Notes: generated from the sequence alone by a model not told the origin. A stretch of 64,000 nt of DNA from CAWFYI01 sp963820105 (GCA_963820105.1 CAWFYI010000001.1:682001-746000); one strand, 5' to 3'; positions 51,346 to 62,053 are shown, counted from the stretch's first letter. Numbers and translations: made by a program.

Positions 51346-54300
51346 TTATTGCACCGCTACGTAGTCAAGCGTATAGGTCTGGCCGCTAGCAAGCGGTTGG
51401 ACGCCGCCTATCCTGAACGACGCGGCGCTCTTGTCTGTTACGTAAGGTATTTTCGACGCGGCTTTATCGTCTGGCGACGCTACAATGCGCGGCGTCGCGC
51501 CGTAAGGCGAATGGAAGGTTATGGTGGCCCACGCGCCGGCCGATTGGGTGCCGCTTGCCGTTATGGTGATGGTGCCGGCCTGGTCGTTACCCGAAACGGT
51601 ACAGGTAGCGCCGGTACCGATATCGCCAGTATCAACGGCGCAAGCAGGTGCCCCGCCGGCCGTGATGATGTGGCCGTCTATCGTGATGTCGCCAGCAAAC
51701 TCGGCGCTACTGGTAACGTGCAGAGTGCCGATAGTGGCGCTAGCTATGCTGGCCGAACCCGTAACCGTCAAGTCATGGATCGTAGCCGTACCCGAAGCAT
51801 TCAGATCAGCGAAGTCCGCCGTACCTGTAACATTTAGGCTGGATAGCGTGGCGTCGCCGCCGTTCTGGATGGTGTTGGCGATACTTGGCCCGCTGTAGTA
51901 GAACGGGTTGACGAAGATCAGGATCTGGCCCGTGCCGGAACCGCTGTAACTCTGCATTGCGCGGCCGATGACTTCGCCTGCCTGAGTGGCCTTCATGCCG
52001 ACACCAGGCGTAGAAGAAGCGGTAATGTAATCGCCAGCAACTATGTCGCCGTTCTCGGTATTAACTTTGGTCAGAACGCGTCCGTTCAAGGCTACAGGCA
52101 TCGGGTAATCAGAGTCATTGACGTTATTGCCTGTTAGGTTGCTCTCGTCAGAGTGGGGGTCAATCTCAGATATGACGCCTATTTCGGCCGACTCGTAAGC
52201 CCCGTCTGTCTTGGCCACAACCGGCACCTGGTACTTGCCGTCCTTACTGGTGGCATAAGTGGAAGTGGTCATAACCACGTCACCGGGCGTTACATCCGGC
52301 TGGGACGGATATAGCTCGGCGTAGTCGGCGCCTACCGGAGCGGTACAGACCACGAACTGGACGTTTGCAGCCGCACTGGCAGCTCCAGAGTGGCACACCC
52401 CATGAGTTGTCGCCGTGCCAGCGATGTCGGAAGTCAACGTGCCACCGGTCACGCCGGCGAATAATGTTATGGCCTTGCCAGAAGTATTTACGTTGAATAC
52501 TGAATTGCCGCTACTATCCTGGACCTGGAATTCAGTAGTAGAGTTAGTGCCCGTTGCCGAACCAACTATGACAGAGCCGCCATTTGGCTGTAGCTCAAGT
52601 GCGCGGGCGCTTGAGTTACTCAGATCGCCCTCCGACGATACCTGTATGGCGCCGTAGTCGGTACCGGAGGAAACGCCGTAGATGTTTACGGTAGCATTTT
52701 GGCCGTCACTGTGAATCGTAAGGGTAGAGTCTGGCGGGTAACCATTATTCCCGATACCGACTCGATAATTGCTGGTGTCAACTCCCAGAACTACATCGCC
52801 TGAAGTGTTCTGAACTTGTAGCGCCGTGGTGCTATCAGTACTAACAATGACGTGATTGTTTTGAGTGTCAACACTAAAGAGCGAGGCGCCAGTACTATCT
52901 TGAACCTGGAAGGCGCTGGTGGAGTCGGTTGAAGTTTGTATGGTTGTGGCACCGCTATTAGATACAGTGAACGTATTCGCCGTACTGTTAGCCAACTGCA
53001 GAAGGTCGGCGGAGCCGATATTCTTGCCCCTTATTACCGTGTCGCCATTGCTTTGTACGTAAAGCTGGTTGCCAACTGCAACTGTGTTGCCAATGGTAAC
53101 TTCGCCGTTTGTTGTATCCGCCGTAATCAATCTTGTACCGTCACTGAGGTTGACTCGGAAGGCCTCGGTTGTGTCGCTTGCTGGCTGGATGGCCACACCC
53201 ACATTATTTGTGCCTCCGCCAGCAGGCGCTAACTTAAGCCCAGTGGTACCGGCCTTAATAGTGACCGGGCTGGTGCTGGTCTGGGAGCCGATGTTGATTG
53301 TACCGGCATTGGTAGTACCTAGGCTGATTGTGCCGGCACTTCCCTGTTGGATAGATATGGCGCTGGCTCCCGTACCGCCTTGGACGGTGGTAGCTGAGGT
53401 GCTTAATAGGTTGCCGATGGTGACAGCGCTGGTGGAGCTGGCGGTGGCGTTGTTGCCTATACCTATGGTCTGGGCTACGGCGCCGGTGGTGTTACCTATC
53501 TGGATGGTGCCGGCTACGCCGGAGCTACCAATCTTAATCGTGCCAGCTGAGCCAGTGGCAAGCGATATGGCACTAGCTCCCGTACCGCCTTGGATGGTGG
53601 TTGCGGAGGTGCTTAGAAGGTTGCCGATGTTGACGGTGTTGGTGGAGCTGGCGGTCGTATTATTGCCAATGTTTATTGTCTGCGCCACTGCGCCTGTCGT
53701 GTTGCCTATCTGAATGGTGTTGGCGATGCCGCCATTACCAATGCTGACGCCACCGGTGCCGCCCTTAATGGTGGTGGAGTAGCTGGTTGCTGTGTTTCCG
53801 ATAGTTGTGCTGCCACTTGTTGTCTGTATAGACACTGCTCCGTAAAACCCGTTGCCATCGCCACCGAGGCCACCGGCTCCGCCCTGGATTGATACGCTAC
53901 CACCAGCACCACCATCAAAGGTGTTAACACCGCCTCCACCAGCGCCTCCCTGTAGTGTAATGCCCCCGCCGGCGCCTCCGTTACCGAATGATCCGCTAGT
54001 AGGATGTCCTCCGGCACCGCCAGTAAACGTTAAGCCGCCACCGACACCGCCATTGCCACCAGATGAACCGCTGCTATTATCACCGCCAGCACCTCCGGTT
54101 ATAGAGCCTCCGGCACCAGTCCCGGCAGTGCCGACTGAAGTTCTGTCCTGCCCTTTACCCCCTACAGCAGTTATTACGTTGTCAGCCGCCGTGCCACCAC
54201 TTCCACTAGGCTGCAAACCTTGCACATCAAGAGCGGCGCCCGGAGATGCGGTGTTGATGCCTATGCGCCTGTTAGTCGTATCTGCGTTCAGCACGGTATT

Positions 54301-57300
54301 GCTAGACGCATCCTGCACCTGGAAGGCCAAAGTGGTGTTGCTGGCTGGCTGGATGAGTACGCCGTTGTTGGATGAGCCACCGGCAGGGTTGAACGTGACT
54401 CCGCTGGTGCCGGCCTTGATGGTGACCGGGCTGGTGCCGATCTGAGAGCCGATGTTTACGGTGTTGGTTGAGCTGGCGGTGGCGTTGTTGCCGATTCCTA
54501 TGGTCTGGGCTACGGCGCCGGTGGTGTTGCCTATCTGGATGGTGCCTGCCAGGCCAGCATTGCCAAGGCTTAAGGTGCCAGCCGAACCGGTTGAGATAGC
54601 TACCGCGCTGGCGCCGGTGCCACCCTGGATAGTAACTGTCTGTGCTGCCGTTGTATTTCCGATGGCGACCGCGCCCGTACTGCTACCGGTGTTGATGTTG
54701 GTGGCAAAGTTAGAGCTGGCGTTGATGCTGGTGGCGGCTCCGGAGATGGTGGCGCCCGCACTGCCGGTCAATAGACCAGCACTGGTGATAGTGCCTGAAC
54801 TGGTGGTAGAGATATTCCCAGTAGTGGTGATGGCATCACCTGAGTTGGTGGGTGACAGCGAACTGCCTGTGCGGGTCCACCAGCCCTGGATACCGGTAGT
54901 GGCATTGGTGACGATGGCTCCGGAGCACGTCAGGTTGCCGGTGGCGCCGTCTACGGTACAACCGGTTCCCGCCCCGGAGCCACCGGCCAGATTGATGCTG
55001 GTGGCCGTGGCGCCGGTCGGGCCGATGTTGAAGGTGCCAGCGGCTCCACCGAAGTTTAGGGTCGTAGCGACCGTATTGAAGAGGTTCTGGGTGGTGGCAT
55101 TGCCGACGATGGTGCCAGAGTTGAGGTTTATGGCGCTGGCGCTCTGCAGAGTTACTGCTCCGGCCACGGTCGAGCCTATTACAACGGTGTTGGTCGAGCT
55201 GCCTGTCGAGTTATTACCAATGTTGATGGTCTGGGCTACAGCGCCGGATGTGTTGCCAATCTGTACGGTGTTAGCAACGCCGCCGCTGCCAATGTTAACG
55301 CCGCCGGCGCCCTGGATATTCACGGAACCCGAGGTCGTGTTGCCGATACCTATACTGTTAAGGCTGGAGGCAAGCGCACCTATGCTGATCGTGTACGCGT
55401 TATTGTTGCCGACGTACACCGAGCCATTGAGGGACGCCCCGGTGCCGGCGTCTATGGACGCAGAACCGCCAAATCTTGAACCCGAAGCTCCCGTTGCGTT
55501 GCCGCCTGCAACGTTGACGTCGCCACCGGTGCTGCCTACACCGCCGGAACTGGCAGTTTCGTTGCCGCCTTGCAGAGTAAGCGTGCCTCCTGTTTTGGCG
55601 CTGGCTGACTCGTCACCCGCCTGTACGGTCAGATTGGCGCCCGTGGTGCCGCCGCTGGATGTACCCGGCTTAAACGTCAGAGCCGTCGACGAACTGGCGT
55701 CGGCGGTCGTAATGTCTTTGGTCTGGCCGCCAGCCAGAGTCACAACGCCGGCGCTGGAGACATTGAAGTTGCTAGAGGTGACTGTCAAAGCGTTGGCGCC
55801 CGTACTGATGGTACTGGCCTGCTGGAAAGTCAGGTTGCCTGAGGTGTCGAGTATGGCACGTGTCGTGCCGTTGGTTTCAAAAGCCAAGCTGTTTGAATCA
55901 TTCGTGCCCAGCACAGCCTGGGCGCCGAAGCTGTTACCCCCCTGGATGAACGGCGCGCCGCTACCGGTGCCGGAGCAGGCCGCCAGCTGGTTTATGCTGT
56001 TGCGGCACAGCACCGTATTGGTATCGCTGGTACCGAGCGCACCCAAGGTAAGGTTGCCTAGCGTATTGATGTTGCCGCTGACATCCACCGACAGCTCGCT
56101 GGTGCCCTTATTCTGTAGATCCAGCAGGTTGCCGTTCGGGGTCGCGGTGTTGTTGTTCGCCAGTATCAGGGCTTGGCCGGTGCCGGGTTCGCTTGTACCG
56201 CTCTGGAGGATGCTCAGCGCCGAGTTCGTACCGCTGTTGGTCAGGCTCAGCACACCGGCCGCGCCGGTGCTAGAATTGGTCAGATCCAGCAGGTTGCCCG
56301 CATAGCTGGCGCTGGATGTGTCGTGGGCGTTCTTTTGCAGATAGGCGCCGCTGGCTGACGCCGGGGCGTAGTTGCTGCATGCCGTTGCTAGCGTGCCGTT
56401 GGTACAAATGGTGTCCGCGGCGGTAATAGTCGGGATGGTCAGCGTATAGTTGCCGGCATCAGGTGTCGTGGGACCTTGCAGGGTCAGCGTGCCGGTGCCG
56501 CCGCTGCCCTGGAAGACTATGGCGCCGGTATGACTGTTGGCCGTGCCCAGAGTCAGGGCGTTAGCCCCCTTGACAGTAACTGTGCCCAGGAAAATAGAGT
56601 TAGTGTCTATGGTCTGGCCATTGTATGTGCCGAAACCAGTAAAGGTCGGCGTGCTTACCAGAGCCGAGCCGGTGATAACTCCTGTTATGGTTGGGCTGGA
56701 TATTATGCCGCTGGAAACGCTCAGACCATTGACCGCGGAACTGCTAAGGGTAGCACCATTAATGGTGGAGCTACATGCGAACGCCCCTGTAGTGTTGGTT
56801 ACCGTACAGCCGCTGAAGCCGGAGCCGCCGCCCAGGAGTATGTCTCCGGTGGAGGTGCCGCCTATCAGGACTTGTCCGGAGGTACTGCCGTCCAGCGAGA
56901 TGTTCTGGGCGGTGGAGCCAGCGGCGATGGCTACGGCGCCGGCACCAGTTATATTGCCTATGGCTACCAGGTTACCGGAAGCATCTATGCGCTGAGTACC
57001 AGCGCCGGCACCAGTGTTGATACCGGTAGTTGCGTTCAGGGTCTGGCCTGTCAGCGTAGCAGCCGCTGAACGGTACAAAGTAGCATCACCGCCTATCAGA
57101 AGGCCACCGCCTGAACCCTGAACGCTAAGTGCCAGCTGACCGGCACTGCCTATAGCCAGGACGTCGGTGCCATTATCCTGCACCTTCAGCTGGCCGGTGC
57201 TGCCGCTGGCTACGTTGACAATGAAGTTAGCATCGGTGGTAGTGTCGGCCAAGGTAACGCTTAAATCACGGGCGTCGGCAGTAGTAAGCGTGTTGCCGCC

Positions 57301-60300
57301 GTCATAAGCCGACTGCAAAGTGATGGCGCTGCCGCCGCCGCTGGCACCAAGAATCCAGCTCGAGCCGTTCCAAGCATATATCTGACCATACCCGGACGGA
57401 ATGGTTATACCTTCCATGGTGAAGCTGACGCTTCCGGTATTCAGCACATAAACCACACGCCCCGACGTAGTGATCGTTGGGTCTGGCAGCGTCAGGGTCT
57501 GGCCGGAAGTAGTCTGGTTGACGTCAAAGGTGGTGGCTACGTCTACCGTGGTAGCGGCCGTGCCGATGTCGCCGCCGGTAGGTTCGTTGCTGATAGATAT
57601 GGCAGTGAACAGACTGGAGGAAGCGTTGGTGAAGGTTGAGCCCGTGGTCACACTCAGGCCGCCGTTGAAGGTACCCAGTCCGGTAACGCCCAGGGTGCCG
57701 CCCAGCGTAGTAGCGCCTGTGCCGACAGTGAAGGTATTGGTACCTGTTACAGAAGTGATGCCGTTGAGGGTAAGGCCTCCGAACGTCGGTGATGAGGTGC
57801 TAGCGATACTCTGCGGCAGAGACAGTGTGATGGTGTCGATGCCGTTGTCACCAACATTAACCTGGTCGGCAGTGCCTTGCAGATTCAGAACGCCTACCAG
57901 ACTGTTCAAGCTGGTTACGCCGCCGCCGGCACCGCCGGTACAGCTCTGGAAACTTAACACGCCGCCGCTATTGGTCTCCAGGCAGTCGCCATTGGCACCG
58001 TCAGCCGTCGGCAGGGTGAAGGTCAGATTGGATGCCGTGGCGCCGCTCTGCAAGGTTAAGGTGTTTGAATTTGTTGAATTCTTGAACAATATCGCTCCCG
58101 TGTTGCCTGCCGGCCCGGCCGTACCCAGTGTCAGGCTGCTAGAACCCTGAATAACTACATTTCCCGAGGCCGTCACCGTGGAACCGCTCTGGCTCAGAGT
58201 GGAGCCGCCTATGGTGCTGGACGTGCCGCTGCCGGTAAAGACGGCGATGGTGCCGGCGGTGCCGCTGCCGGTCACGCCGCCGCCGGAGCCGGCGCAGTTG
58301 CCGGTGCTCAGGCAGATGTCTACCGAGCCCGTTAGGGGATCCGGCAGGTTATAGATGGTAGCTTGGCCCAGTGCTGCTGATTGCAGGGTGGCCAGATAGC
58401 TGCTGGAATTAGCCAGGTTCAAGTAGCCCGGCGTACTGCCAGCCACGCCTATGGTGATGCCGCCAGCGCCCTCTACCGTCAGATCGCCCGTGAAATCTGG
58501 GCTGTTAGTGATGGTTATGTCGTTGCATGATCCGCCCGTACCCAGGGTGATGCTGTTGCCGCCGCCGGACAGATTGCCGGTACCGGAGGCGCAAGTCAGG
58601 CTGGTATTGCCCTGTACGGCCGTATTGGCAATGGAGCCATAGGACACGGCCAGGCTAGTGGTGCCACCCAGGGATACAAGGCCGCCGCCGGACAGGCCGT
58701 TGCCTGCGGTGACAGTCAGGCTGCTATTAGCCAGCTTGGTATTGGTAACCTTGCCGTTGCCGATGGTGGTAACGCCGGAACCGTTGATGGTGATGTCGCC
58801 TGATACGGAGTTGTTCACTATGTTCGTACCGTTGTACTGAAGGATGTCGCCGCTGGCCAGCGAGGTGAAGACTACGGGAGTATTCTGGATGCCCACGACG
58901 GTAGGGTCAGGATAGAAGCCGCTCAAGTCGCCGCCAGCGGCGCCAGACGTAGCACAGCCTGAACCTTGAGTACAGATAGTGTCATCGGCGGTGATGGCCG
59001 GTATGGAAAGCGTGTAGTTGCCGGTGTCAGGCGTGTCCGGGCCTTTCAGGGTCAAGTTGCCGGCGCCGCCGGAACCTCTGAAAATAATGGCGCCGGTGTT
59101 GCCTGCCGGCCCGGCCGTACCCAGGGTCAGGGCGTTGGCGCCCTGCACGGTCAGAGTGCTGGTAACTGTGGTAGCCCCATTGAGCGATACTGTTCCCGTA
59201 CCAGTACTGAACGTCCCGGTGCCACTCTGAGTAAAGTTACCGCTGGTCTGCGTGTAACCTGTAATCCCGCTTAAGACCCCCGTCGTGGATACGTTCAATC
59301 CAGGCGAAGTTACGCTGAAAGTGCCCGTGGCATTACCGATGGAGGTGCTCGCGGTGCCCGCGGTGTTTATGTTCGCCGTACCGGTAATGGTCGCCGGAGC
59401 CAATATGGTAGCGCCGCCGCTAAGTGTAGCCAACCCCGTGACACCCAGCGTGCCGCCCAAGGTGGTTGCACCGCTGCCCACAGTAAGTGTATTAGTCCCG
59501 CTAACAGAGGTAGCACCGTTCAAGGTCACAGCGCCACTGCCGGTGGTGAAGGCACCTGTGCCATTCTGCAATATATCTCCGGTGATATCGGCGCCGCCGG
59601 CCGAAACGGTCAGGCCGCTGCCAAACGTTGAACTGCCCGAGACATTCAGGTTACCGTTTACGTCCAACAGATAACTGGCACCCGGGCTGGCCGTGCCCAC
59701 GCCCACGCTTGTGCCGTTGTCGTACAGCAAGGAGTTGCCGATTTGGTTGCCCCCGGCGTTGGTGAACTTCGTGATGTAGTTCTGGACGCCGCCGCTGGCC
59801 GTGACTGCACCGCCGGTACCCACGCAGTTGCCCAAGCTCAGCAGACAAACTGTATCCGTCATTGACAGCGCGTTAGTGGCAGGGATCAAAATGGTCTGAT
59901 CCCCACCGGCCGGTGCCAGCCCCTGTACCGTGGTAAGGTTGTTATTGCCGACATTGGCCAGCACAAGATTACCTGTTGTCGTTCCAGCAACGCCTATGGT
60001 CGCACCGCTGGTCCCTTGTATAGAAACCGTGCCGTTCGCAACCACGTTCCCAGAGGAGTCAACGGTAAAGTTTCCGCCCGTAACCTGCAGCGAACCGCCC
60101 TGTACCAGGGCGCTCGTCGTAATGTTGTTATTCGTCGAAATAGTACCGAAGCCCGAACCGATGGCACCGCTTATCAGAGTATCCGTCTCGGTTATATTGG
60201 CCTGGACCTGCAGCGGCAGCGTTTGGCTCAGACTGGGAACACCGGCCCCGCTGGTCACCAGCACACTGCTATTGGCGCTGGCGGTAGCCTGTACCGCACC

Positions 60301-61587
60301 TGACCCGTTGCCGTAGAGTATGCCGTTCGTAGCAAAGGTATTAGCCCCGGTACCGCCGTTAGCAACAGTTAAGGCGCTGCCCAGAGTAAGGGAGCCGGCG
60401 GCAGTCACGTTACCGCTGTTATCGACTACGAAACGGTCAACCCCTGAGCTCTGTAGTTCCAGCAGCCCGCCTCCGCCGGTGTTATTTAAGAACACCGAAG
60501 GACCGGAGCCGGTATCGCTCTGGGCGCTGCCCGGCTGCAGCAGTACGGCCTGTCCGCCGCCCGATGCGCAAGTTATACCGGTAGTACAGATGGTTTGAGA
60601 GGCCGGGCCGCTGGTAGGAAAGATAAAGGTTCGTCCGTCCGCCGTGAAGCTGATGTTGTCGCCGCCGGCGTTGATGTTCAGGTTGCTGCCAGCGGCGGTC
60701 TGCTGGATCGTCGTCACCGACAGCGTGCCGTTTACTGTCAGACCGCCGAATGTTGGCGTAGAACTTACAGCGATACTTTGTGGTAATGACAACGTTACAT
60801 TGCCCGTACTACCGGAAACACTTATTTGGTTAGCCGTTCCCGCCAAGCTGAGCACTCCGCCGCTGCGATTAGCGGCACTATTAATCTGCTGTTGTAATAA
60901 GTTCGAGATAGCCAGCTGGTTGTTGTTGATAGTCAGTCCGCTCCCCAGTCCGATGTCTCCTTTGGAGCCGCCAAGCGAGCCAACGCCAGGCGCCAAACTC
61001 ACAAATTGCGAACCGTTGTAATAATAAGGTTGGTTGGTCGTCTGATCGTAGTATATCTGGCCGGCCGTAGGCGCGCTAGGGACGGACATGGGCGCTAGCA
61101 CTAAACTGTCGGTAACTTTTAGCTGGCCGTTGACAGTCAGGTGGCTGGCTTCGCCTATCTGTAGCTGCTCACTGCCACTCACTTTGTTCAGCGGCAGGCT
61201 CCCTACCGCGTAACTGGCGGCGGGGTTTCCGGACTGGCCGACTTTAGCATTATGCCTAGAGAGCAGCAGGGTGCTACCACCGCCTATCAGGGCTATGATT
61301 GCCAAAGCCGCCCCTGTTACAGCGAAGGCTAGCTTGTTAAAGCGGAAAAGTGAGAACTGCCCCTGACGGCCCGTCGTAACCCTGTCTTCATCATCGCCGG
61401 CTGATTCCAGCTGTTCGCCTGCAGCCGAAGGCTCCAGCGATTCGGTTGAGAGTTCATCCTCCAGATGGATAGTCTGGGGTGCGACCGACGTGTCGCTAAC
61501 GGCAGCCCGATGGCTGTTCAGGCTCCGTAGCCGTTTCGGCCAACGCGTCTGGCAGGAGGCGCGCGGGTTCCAGCGCGATGGGCCCAC
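51346..61587 (-). CDS. Giant membrane-anchored surface protein B (3413 aa)
   Basis: The cytoplasmic N-terminus includes IHLEDELSTESLE; a membrane helix follows at about 87-109. The rest is thousands of residues of Gly/Ser/Thr/Asn beta repeats, such as TINIGNNSTGSSTNTVVIGS and GAFTTGSGAVTLNGATSV, with tail-fibre-like pieces (DLSGFYPDPTVVGIQNTPV). Residues about 2924-3247 are nearly identical to protein A. The last 90 residues share the C-terminal domain. The start is GTG at 61587 without a Shine-Dalgarno; no ATG lies before the membrane helix, so the start is uncertain. Probably a long adhesive fibre. Confidence 0.82.
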   Translation of the reverse strand: MGPSRWNPRASCQTRWPKRLRSLNSHRAAVSDTSVAPQTIHLEDELSTESLEPSAAGEQLESAGDDEDRVTTGRQGQFSLFRFNKLAFAVTGAALAIIALIGGGSTLLLSRHNAKVGQSGNPAASYAVGSLPLNKVSGSEQLQIGEASHLTVNGQLKVTDSLVLAPMSVPSAPTAGQIYYDQTTNQPYYYNGSQFVSLAPGVGSLGGSKGDIGLGSGLTINNNQLAISNLLQQQINSAANRSGGVLSLAGTANQISVSGSTGNVTLSLPQSIAVSSTPTFGGLTVNGTLSVTTIQQTAAGSNLNINAGGDNISFTADGRTFIFPTSGPASQTICTTGITCASGGGQAVLLQPGSAQSDTGSGPSVFLNNTGGGGLLELQSSGVDRFVVDNSGNVTAAGSLTLGSALTVANGGTGANTFATNGILYGNGSGAVQATASANSSVLVTSGAGVPSLSQTLPLQVQANITETDTLISGAIGSGFGTISTNNNITTSALVQGGSLQVTGGNFTVDSSGNVVANGTVSIQGTSGATIGVAGTTTGNLVLANVGNNNLTTVQGLAPAGGDQTILIPATNALSMTDTVCLLSLGNCVGTGGAVTASGGVQNYITKFTNAGGNQIGNSLLYDNGTSVGVGTASPGASYLLDVNGNLNVSGSSTFGSGLTVSAGGADITGDILQNGTGAFTTGSGAVTLNGATSVSGTNTLTVGSGATTLGGTLGVTGLATLSGGATILAPATITGTANINTAGTASTSIGNATGTFSVTSPGLNVSTTGVLSGITGYTQTSGNFTQSGTGTFSTGTGTVSLNGATTVTSTLTVQGANALTLGTAGPAGNTGAIIFRGSGGAGNLTLKGPDTPDTGNYTLSIPAITADDTICTQGSGCATSGAAGGDLSGFYPDPTVVGIQNTPVVFTSLASGDILQYNGTNIVNNSVSGDITINGSGVTTIGNGKVTNTKLANSSLTVTAGNGLSGGGLVSLGGTTSLAVSYGSIANTAVQGNTSLTCASGTGNLSGGGNSITLGTGGSCNDITITNSPDFTGDLTVEGAGGITIGVAGSTPGYLNLANSSSYLATLQSAALGQATIYNLPDPLTGSVDICLSTGNCAGSGGGVTGSGTAGTIAVFTGSGTSSTIGGSTLSQSGSTVTASGNVVIQGSSSLTLGTAGPAGNTGAILFKNSTNSNTLTLQSGATASNLTFTLPTADGANGDCLETNSGGVLSFQSCTGGAGGGVTSLNSLVGVLNLQGTADQVNVGDNGIDTITLSLPQSIASTSSPTFGGLTLNGITSVTGTNTFTVGTGATTLGGTLGVTGLGTFNGGLSVTTGSTFTNASSSLFTAISISNEPTGGDIGTAATTVDVATTFDVNQTTSGQTLTLPDPTITTSGRVVYVLNTGSVSFTMEGITIPSGYGQIYAWNGSSWILGASGGGSAITLQSAYDGGNTLTTADARDLSVTLADTTTDANFIVNVASGSTGQLKVQDNGTDVLAIGSAGQLALSVQGSGGGLLIGGDATLYRSAAATLTGQTLNATTGINTGAGAGTQRIDASGNLVAIGNITGAGAVAIAAGSTAQNISLDGSTSGQVLIGGTSTGDILLGGGSGFSGCTVTNTTGAFACSSTINGATLSSSAVNGLSVSSGIISSPTITGVITGSALVSTPTFTGFGTYNGQTIDTNSIFLGTVTVKGANALTLGTANSHTGAIVFQGSGGTGTLTLQGPTTPDAGNYTLTIPTITAADTICTNGTLATACSNYAPASASGAYLQKNAHDTSSASYAGNLLDLTNSSTGAAGVLSLTNSGTNSALSILQSGTSEPGTGQALILANNNTATPNGNLLDLQNKGTSELSVDVSGNINTLGNLTLGALGTSDTNTVLCRNSINQLAACSGTGSGAPFIQGGNSFGAQAVLGTNDSNSLAFETNGTTRAILDTSGNLTFQQASTISTGANALTVTSSNFNVSSAGVVTLAGGQTKDITTADASSSTALTFKPGTSSGGTTGANLTVQAGDESASAKTGGTLTLQGGNETASSGGVGSTGGDVNVAGGNATGASGSRFGGSASIDAGTGASLNGSVYVGNNNAYTISIGALASSLNSIGIGNTTSGSVNIQGAGGVNIGSGGVANTVQIGNTSGAVAQTINIGNNSTGSSTNTVVIGSTVAGAVTLQSASAINLNSGTIVGNATTQNLFNTVATTLNFGGAAGTFNIGPTGATATSINLAGGSGAGTGCTVDGATGNLTCSGAIVTNATTGIQGWWTRTGSSLSPTNSGDAITTTGNISTTSSGTITSAGLLTGSAGATISGAATSINASSNFATNINTGSSTGAVAIGNTTAAQTVTIQGGTGASAVAISTGSAGTLSLGNAGLAGTIQIGNTTGAVAQTIGIGNNATASSTNTVNIGSQIGTSPVTIKAGTSGVTFNPAGGSSNNGVLIQPASNTTLAFQVQDASSNTVLNADTTNRRIGINTASPGAALDVQGLQPSGSGGTAADNVITAVGGKGQDRTSVGTAGTGAGGSITGGAGGDNSSGSSGGNGGVGGGLTFTGGAGGHPTSGSFGNGGAGGGITLQGGAGGGGVNTFDGGAGGSVSIQGGAGGLGGDGNGFYGAVSIQTTSGSTTIGNTATSYSTTIKGGTGGVSIGNGGIANTIQIGNTTGAVAQTINIGNNTTASSTNTVNIGNLLSTSATTIQGGTGASAISLATGSAGTIKIGSSGVAGTIQIGNTTGAVAQTIGIGNNATASSTSAVTIGNLLSTSATTVQGGTGASAISIQQGSAGTISLGTTNAGTINIGSQTSTSPVTIKAGTTGLKLAPAGGGTNNVGVAIQPASDTTEAFRVNLSDGTRLITADTTNGEVTIGNTVAVGNQLYVQSNGDTVIRGKNIGSADLLQLANSTANTFTVSNSGATTIQTSTDSTSAFQVQDSTGASLFSVDTQNNHVIVSTDSTTALQVQNTSGDVVLGVDTSNYRVGIGNNGYPPDSTLTIHSDGQNATVNIYGVSSGTDYGAIQVSSEGDLSNSSARALELQPNGGSVIVGSATGTNSTTEFQVQDSSGNSVFNVNTSGKAITLFAGVTGGTLTSDIAGTATTHGVCHSGAASAAANVQFVVCTAPVGADYAELYPSQPDVTPGDVVMTTSTYATSKDGKYQVPVVAKTDGAYESAEIGVISEIDPHSDESNLTGNNVNDSDYPMPVALNGRVLTKVNTENGDIVAGDYITASSTPGVGMKATQAGEVIGRAMQSYSGSGTGQILIFVNPFYYSGPSIANTIQNGGDATLSSLNVTGTADFADLNASGTATIHDLTVTGSASIASATIGTLHVTSSAEFAGDITIDGHIITAGGAPACAVDTGDIGTGATCTVSGNDQAGTITITASGTQSAGAWATITFHSPYGATPRIVASPDDKAASKIPYVTDKSAASFRIGGVQPLASGQTYTLDYVAVQ
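51845..52815 (-). repeat. 971-bp near-identical block, copy in protein B
   Basis: Gap-free match to 37987-38957; sequence on both sides diverges sharply. Confidence 0.9.
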
Positions 61588-61698
61588 GGCAGAAGAAGCC
61601 GTGTCCTCAAACGATCCGGTCTGGACTCAGGCTGGGCTACAGGCTGGTTGGCACTTTCTGGGGCTGTTGCCAACGGGCGTCTGGCTTATGGGCCGGCG

Positions 61699-61998
61699 CT
61701 ATGGGCGCGGCGCTCTGGGGCGAGCTTGGGGCGGAGCAATATCCGGAGCCGCGATAGCGCCCCTTTCGTCAGCCAGAACCAAAGGCTCGTGCAGAACGTG
61801 CTGTTTCAATAACGTGTCAGCAAGGCGATGAAATCCCCTACCTAGCTCGGATTCCAGCCGTTCAGCCTTATGCGCAGCCTGGGCCCGCAGGCTGCGCTGC
61901 AAGCGCTTGCGGCAGGCCGGCGAACAGGTCTTAGCATCCTTCCTCCCCCTGAAGGAAAGCTTGCATACCTGGCAGGTTCTTAGTTTCTTCGCTGGCAT
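61699..61998 (-). CDS. Small zinc-ribbon protein upstream of giant protein B
   Basis: 99 residues from the ATG at 61998. The N-terminal CQVCKLSFRGRKDAKTCSPAC (Cys4) is a zinc ribbon, followed by a basic helix RKRLQRSLRAQAAHK and a Pro/Arg-rich end. It may bind DNA or RNA and act on the giant gene, which starts 111 bases downstream. The promoter TTGACA at 62077-62082 serves it and possibly giant B. No family is recognised. Confidence 0.6.
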   Translation of the reverse strand: MPAKKLRTCQVCKLSFRGRKDAKTCSPACRKRLQRSLRAQAAHKAERLESELGRGFHRLADTLLKQHVLHEPLVLADERGAIAAPDIAPPQARPRAPRP

Positions 61999-62053
61999 TT
62001 TTGATTTGGTTTTCTGTTTTACACTTACGGCTTGTTGCGCAAATATAGTGTTC

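Noticed and set aside
54452..56305. 617-residue plus-strand open frame inside giant gene B
   Set aside because: Pro/Val/Leu-rich shadow of the Gly/Ser/Thr repeat coding on the minus strand; many similar frames lie along both giant genes.
39955..62000. Repeats as CRISPR or integron arrays
   Set aside because: Units are in-frame protein repeats without constant repeat-spacer structure.
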